Shown here piece after piece: positions 61,176 through 64,000 of a DNA stretch of 64,000 nucleotides. Made by a program: the position numbers and the translations under genes. Each line of letters opens with the position of its first letter. Position 1 is the stretch's first letter. Origin of the DNA: Bacteroidales bacterium UBA5072 (GTDB lineage Bacteria > Bacteroidota > Bacteroidia > Bacteroidales > UBA10428); contig DIAS01000136.1 of the NCBI GenBank assembly GCA_002415855.1, positions 59,107 through 123,106 on the forward strand, in the 5' to 3' direction. The notes under the pieces are model-generated. The model was not told the DNA's origin. It was given only the letters and a program-made list of their open reading frames with translations, and made no database searches.

Positions 61176-61727
61176 ATGAAAAAAGTACTGATTCATCTCG
61201 CCGACGGCTTTGAGGAAATTGAAGCCATCACTCCGGTCGATGTATTGCGCCGTGCCGGCTGTGAAGTGGTAACTGTATCGGTCACCGGAAAACACGAGGT
61301 TATTGGTGCGCATGGAGTGACCATGCTGGCCGATAAGTTATTTGTAGAGTCGGATTACGAACATGCCGACCTGATTTTATTGCCCGGGGGACAGCCGGGT
61401 TCCAACAACCTGAACCGGCATGAGGGACTTAAAAAACAAATTACCATCTTTTACCAGCAACACAAGTTGATTGCTGCCATTTGTGCTGCTCCGCTTGTAC
61501 TGGGAAGCACAGGTATATTGAAAGGGAAGAAAGCTACCTGTTACCCGGGGGTCGAATCCCAACTTACCGGGGCAACCTGCACAGGAAAAGATGTTGAGGT
61601 TGACGGTAATATCATAACCGGGAAAGGTCCTGGTTTAGCCATGAGGTTTTCACTGACCCTGGTAGAAAAGCTTGTGGATAAAAACAAGGCAGATGAGCTG
61701 AGAGGAGCTATGATTATTGAAGTGTAA
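61176..61727 (+). CDS. DJ-1/PfpI family protein
   Basis: 183 residues. The nucleophile elbow IAAICAAPLVLGSTGIL carries the reactive cysteine (about 107), with the conserved glutamate in the FEEIEAITPVDVLRRAG start. It fits the DJ-1 clade (length 180-190), whose members act in glyoxalase, deglycase or redox-sensing roles. Reaction not decided. A TAAATTTA box lies at 61153-61160. The gene ends 331 bp before the last reading frame. Confidence 0.88.
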   Translation: MKKVLIHLADGFEEIEAITPVDVLRRAGCEVVTVSVTGKHEVIGAHGVTMLADKLFVESDYEHADLILLPGGQPGSNNLNRHEGLKKQITIFYQQHKLIAAICAAPLVLGSTGILKGKKATCYPGVESQLTGATCTGKDVEVDGNIITGKGPGLAMRFSLTLVEKLVDKNKADELRGAMIIEV

Positions 61728-62058
61728 ACAGCGACTATTACATCATACATTAAAACGCTGATGCAATGAGAAGATTCCCCGCAAAGTATCAAAACCCTGC
61801 AGATTTCATAGAATCTTCCATTAGAATCAGAATCTATTCTTTCCGTCATTAATCCTCTGATATTCTATAACTTTTTCTGCGCTGAATCGTAAAAACAAAG
61901 GATTCAGTTGCTCATGACTGTTGATAAAAACATAGACAGTCGTGAATCATGAATCTTTATATTACTGAACTTAAGCACGTTTAACAAAAGGGATTTCCAA
62001 GCAGAACAAACAACTGACAGATAGTCAGTATTGAGGTGCTATCCCTTTGGGCACATAC
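61728..62058. other. Intergenic region with several inverted repeats
   Basis: 331 bp with no credible gene. Perfect inverted repeats: CTGAATC/GATTCAG (61882-61907), GACTGT/ACAGTC (61916-61941), ACTGAC/GTCAGT (62013-62029), and an outer AAAGGGAT/ATCCCTTT (61987-62048) that encloses the last one. No clear T-run follows any of them. The final stem ends about 10 bp before the start codon of the next gene and could control its translation or be a binding site. Confidence 0.5.
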
Positions 62059-64000
62059 ATGAATACCTTATTCCGACATAACTCGCAAAGGTTATGCAAA
62101 GGCATGGGAGCCTTTGCTGTTCATGTGTTGTTGCTGTTGTTTATTAGCCAGGATATCCTGCATGCACAGACGCTCTTTTCCTCCTTTGGGTATGCCTATG
62201 AGAAAACCCTCACTGTTGATAATTCCAAGATAGTCGGAGGTCCGCACAACAATTTCCCCGTACTGATCAGTATTACGGATAATGACCTGAAACTGGCCCC
62301 TGCCGGCAGGGTCCAAAATGCGAATGGTTGGGACATTGTCATTACTGACGGGGCAGGACATAAACTGCTTCACCAGATTGACAGCTACGATCCGGTAAAT
62401 GGGGTCTATAATGCCTGGGTACTCACCCCAACACTTAATTCGTCATTAACCAACAGTGGAACCATTCTATATGGTAATCCTTATATCAGCAGTGATCCTT
62501 CCACTACTGCTGTTTGGAGCAGTGATTATGCCGGAGTCTGGCACCTGGGAAATACTAACGATGCTACAGCCAACGGAAATGATGGAACAGCATTGGGCAA
62601 TACCACCCCTACTGCAAATGGACACATTGGCGGTGCACAGGTTCTGGATGGCTCCGGAGACTACATCAGAGTGCCTGATGCTGCAACACTGGATCTGAGT
62701 TCAGAACTTACACTTTCAGCATGGATACAGGCTGATGCCATAACCAGCTGGTCACGAATTGTTGCCAAATCCCATACCAGCAACAGCAATCCCTATACCA
62801 TTTATGGTCTGTTGTTTGATGATACCCAACGTACAAGACTTGAATTTACGCAAGGCGGTGTTCAAAGAGTATTTACCGGAACTACTGTATTATCGGCCGG
62901 ACCATCATGGTATTATGTTGTTGCCAGATACACTGGAACAACACGTTCCCTTTTTGTAAATGGTGTGGCAGCAGGTAGCAGTGCCGCAGTTACTGGGAAT
63001 TTTGATCAGAATAATGTTCCCCTTGCCTTAGGAGCAGGAGATTATAACGGAAGCCCGGATAATTTTTTTGATGGAACCCTTGATGAAATTCGTGTTTTAA
63101 ACAAATCCTTAAGTACCAGTTGGATTAGAACAGAATATAACAACCAGAATAGTCCCTCAACTTTCTTTCAACCTCCTTCGGCACAATCCCCTCACTCTGT
63201 TTACAGTTTTACCAATGTATGTCAGAATGCCGTATATACTTATTCAGTTCCCCTCTACGCCGGGAAAATCTATACATGGAATATTTCTGCCTCAGGTACT
63301 GTTGTTGGTGGAAGTGTTAATTCCAATACTGTAGATGTTCGCTGGTCAGGGAACGGTACTATATCCTTAAGGGTACAGGAAGGAGCTGCAAGCCACACCT
63401 CACCGAATTATACCGTAACAGTCACCAATATAACCTCAGCCAGTGCAGGTATTGATCAGGAAAAATGCGGTACACTGGCAACAACGCTGACGGGTAACAC
63501 ACCCACGGCAGGTACAGGAACATGGACAAAGGTGAGCGGGCCGGGGAACGTGTCTTTTACGCCAAATGCAAATACTCCCGGGGCATCAGCCACCGTGGAT
63601 CTTTATGGCAGCTATGTATTCAGGTGGACGATCGTAAATGGGAGCTGTTCCACGCAGGATGAAGTGACAATCGATTATAACGAAAATCCTGTTGGCCTGA
63701 GTGCGGGAGCAGATGCACAGGCTGCATGCGATGCCCATAGCTACACCCTGGCAGGCACTGCCCACAGCTACCAGGTGGGGAGCGATCATAACGGTTCCAC
63801 GCGCTTATGGACTTATGTAAGTGGTCCCGATAATACACCGACATTTGGCGATGCAAGCATTCCGACTTCAACTGTTGCGGTTGATCTTTACGGAACCTAT
63901 GTCTTCCGCTGGACAGAAACCAATGGCAACTGCACTAGGAACGACTTAGTGACAGTTACTTTCGAAGATGGAAAGCCGGTGATCAACGACTGTGTGGCAG
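62059..64000 (+). CDS. Large surface protein with DUF2341 and LamG-like domains and PKD-like repeats (3' truncated)
   Basis: 647 codons are open to the window edge, with no stop. The signal peptide (FAVHVLLLLFISQDILHAQ) is at residues 20-38. A DUF2341 domain (about 45-155) leads to a LamG/concanavalin-type domain (about 165-365: VWHLGNTND, SAWIQADAITSWSRIVAKSH, FFDGTLDEIRVLNKSLST), then WIRTEYNNQNSPSTF, which typically closes a DUF2341/LamG unit. After that come about 95-residue repeats with SAGIDQEKCG, TWTKVSGPGNVSF and GSYVFRWTIVNGSC. This is a T9SS-type surface adhesin; the C-terminal secretion signal is not visible. It has no visible stop, so length is unknown. Confidence 0.85.
   Translation, partial: MNTLFRHNSQRLCKGMGAFAVHVLLLLFISQDILHAQTLFSSFGYAYEKTLTVDNSKIVGGPHNNFPVLISITDNDLKLAPAGRVQNANGWDIVITDGAGHKLLHQIDSYDPVNGVYNAWVLTPTLNSSLTNSGTILYGNPYISSDPSTTAVWSSDYAGVWHLGNTNDATANGNDGTALGNTTPTANGHIGGAQVLDGSGDYIRVPDAATLDLSSELTLSAWIQADAITSWSRIVAKSHTSNSNPYTIYGLLFDDTQRTRLEFTQGGVQRVFTGTTVLSAGPSWYYVVARYTGTTRSLFVNGVAAGSSAAVTGNFDQNNVPLALGAGDYNGSPDNFFDGTLDEIRVLNKSLSTSWIRTEYNNQNSPSTFFQPPSAQSPHSVYSFTNVCQNAVYTYSVPLYAGKIYTWNISASGTVVGGSVNSNTVDVRWSGNGTISLRVQEGAASHTSPNYTVTVTNITSASAGIDQEKCGTLATTLTGNTPTAGTGTWTKVSGPGNVSFTPNANTPGASATVDLYGSYVFRWTIVNGSCSTQDEVTIDYNENPVGLSAGADAQAACDAHSYTLAGTAHSYQVGSDHNGSTRLWTYVSGPDNTPTFGDASIPTSTVAVDLYGTYVFRWTETNGNCTRNDLVTVTFEDGKPVINDCVA

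Noticed and set aside
1..64000. tRNA, rRNA, CRISPR, transposase or prophage signs
   Set aside because: I searched the gaps by eye and found no cloverleaf pattern, spaced repeats, inverted terminal repeats or integrase/transposase motifs. A tRNA or Rfam scan could still find something small.

Overview
The window reads as chromosome of a Bacteroidota member, probably Bacteroidia; I cannot place it more finely. The grounds are type IX secretion (T9SS) and gliding families (PorP/SprF, PorX, PorW/SprE, GldA, a gliding-type C-terminal domain), Bacteroidota-type -7 promoter boxes (TAnnTTTG) at many genes, few Shine-Dalgarno sequences, and a sigma-54 factor. I see no rRNA, tRNA, CRISPR array, insertion sequence or phage gene. 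Coding density is high and the content is mostly core functions with a surface and polysaccharide component.

Layout. 1-3.9 kb: 3' end of a giant Ig/PKD surface protein with its PorP/SprF partner. 4-9 kb: a LytS-type hybrid histidine kinase, a methyltransferase, alanine dehydrogenase and TsaE. 9-13.3 kb: PorX and PorW, overlapping by ATGA. 13.4-22 kb: ComF, OsmC, a Crp/Fnr regulator, ZIP and CDF metal transporters, RNase R, a fused SpmAB protein, an outer-membrane barrel and a sirtuin without zinc cysteines. 22-29.3 kb: a Wzc-like tyrosine kinase with a Tyr/Gly hexamer-repeat tail, a universal stress protein, a ROK kinase, an OmpA-type protein, a SiaC-like protein, thioredoxin and a small DUF6132-like membrane protein. 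29.4-34.1 kb: a biotin-dependent acyl-CoA carboxylase operon ending in purine nucleoside phosphorylase. 34.2-43.8 kb: an epimerase, a lamin-tail lipoprotein, then a polysaccharide block (sugar transferase, Wza-like exporter, GDP-fucose synthesis, UDP-sugar dehydrogenase and oxidoreductase). 43.8-53.6 kb: MetK, GldA, AsnRS, RpoN, a PAP2-like membrane protein, a glycosyltransferase, a radical SAM protein, CvpA and TyrRS. 53.6-61.7 kb: a Wzz-like protein, an O-antigen ligase, a GAF-SpoIIE phosphatase, DUF3108, TsaB, a HlyD-type adaptor, a YgjP peptidase and a DJ-1 protein. 62-64 kb: the 5' part of another giant surface protein that runs off the window.

How they fit together. The T9SS genes would export the large adhesin-like proteins at both ends, with PorX as regulator and PorW as a machinery lipoprotein. 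The polysaccharide genes supply initiation (sugar transferase), precursors (GDP-fucose and a UDP-uronic acid), export (Wza and Wzc types) and a separate Wzz/ligase pair. Flippase and most glycosyltransferases are not here. The acyl-CoA carboxylase subunits form one complete enzyme. Many reading frames extend upstream of their true start; promoter boxes and family alignment moved several starts, and these are noted per gene.
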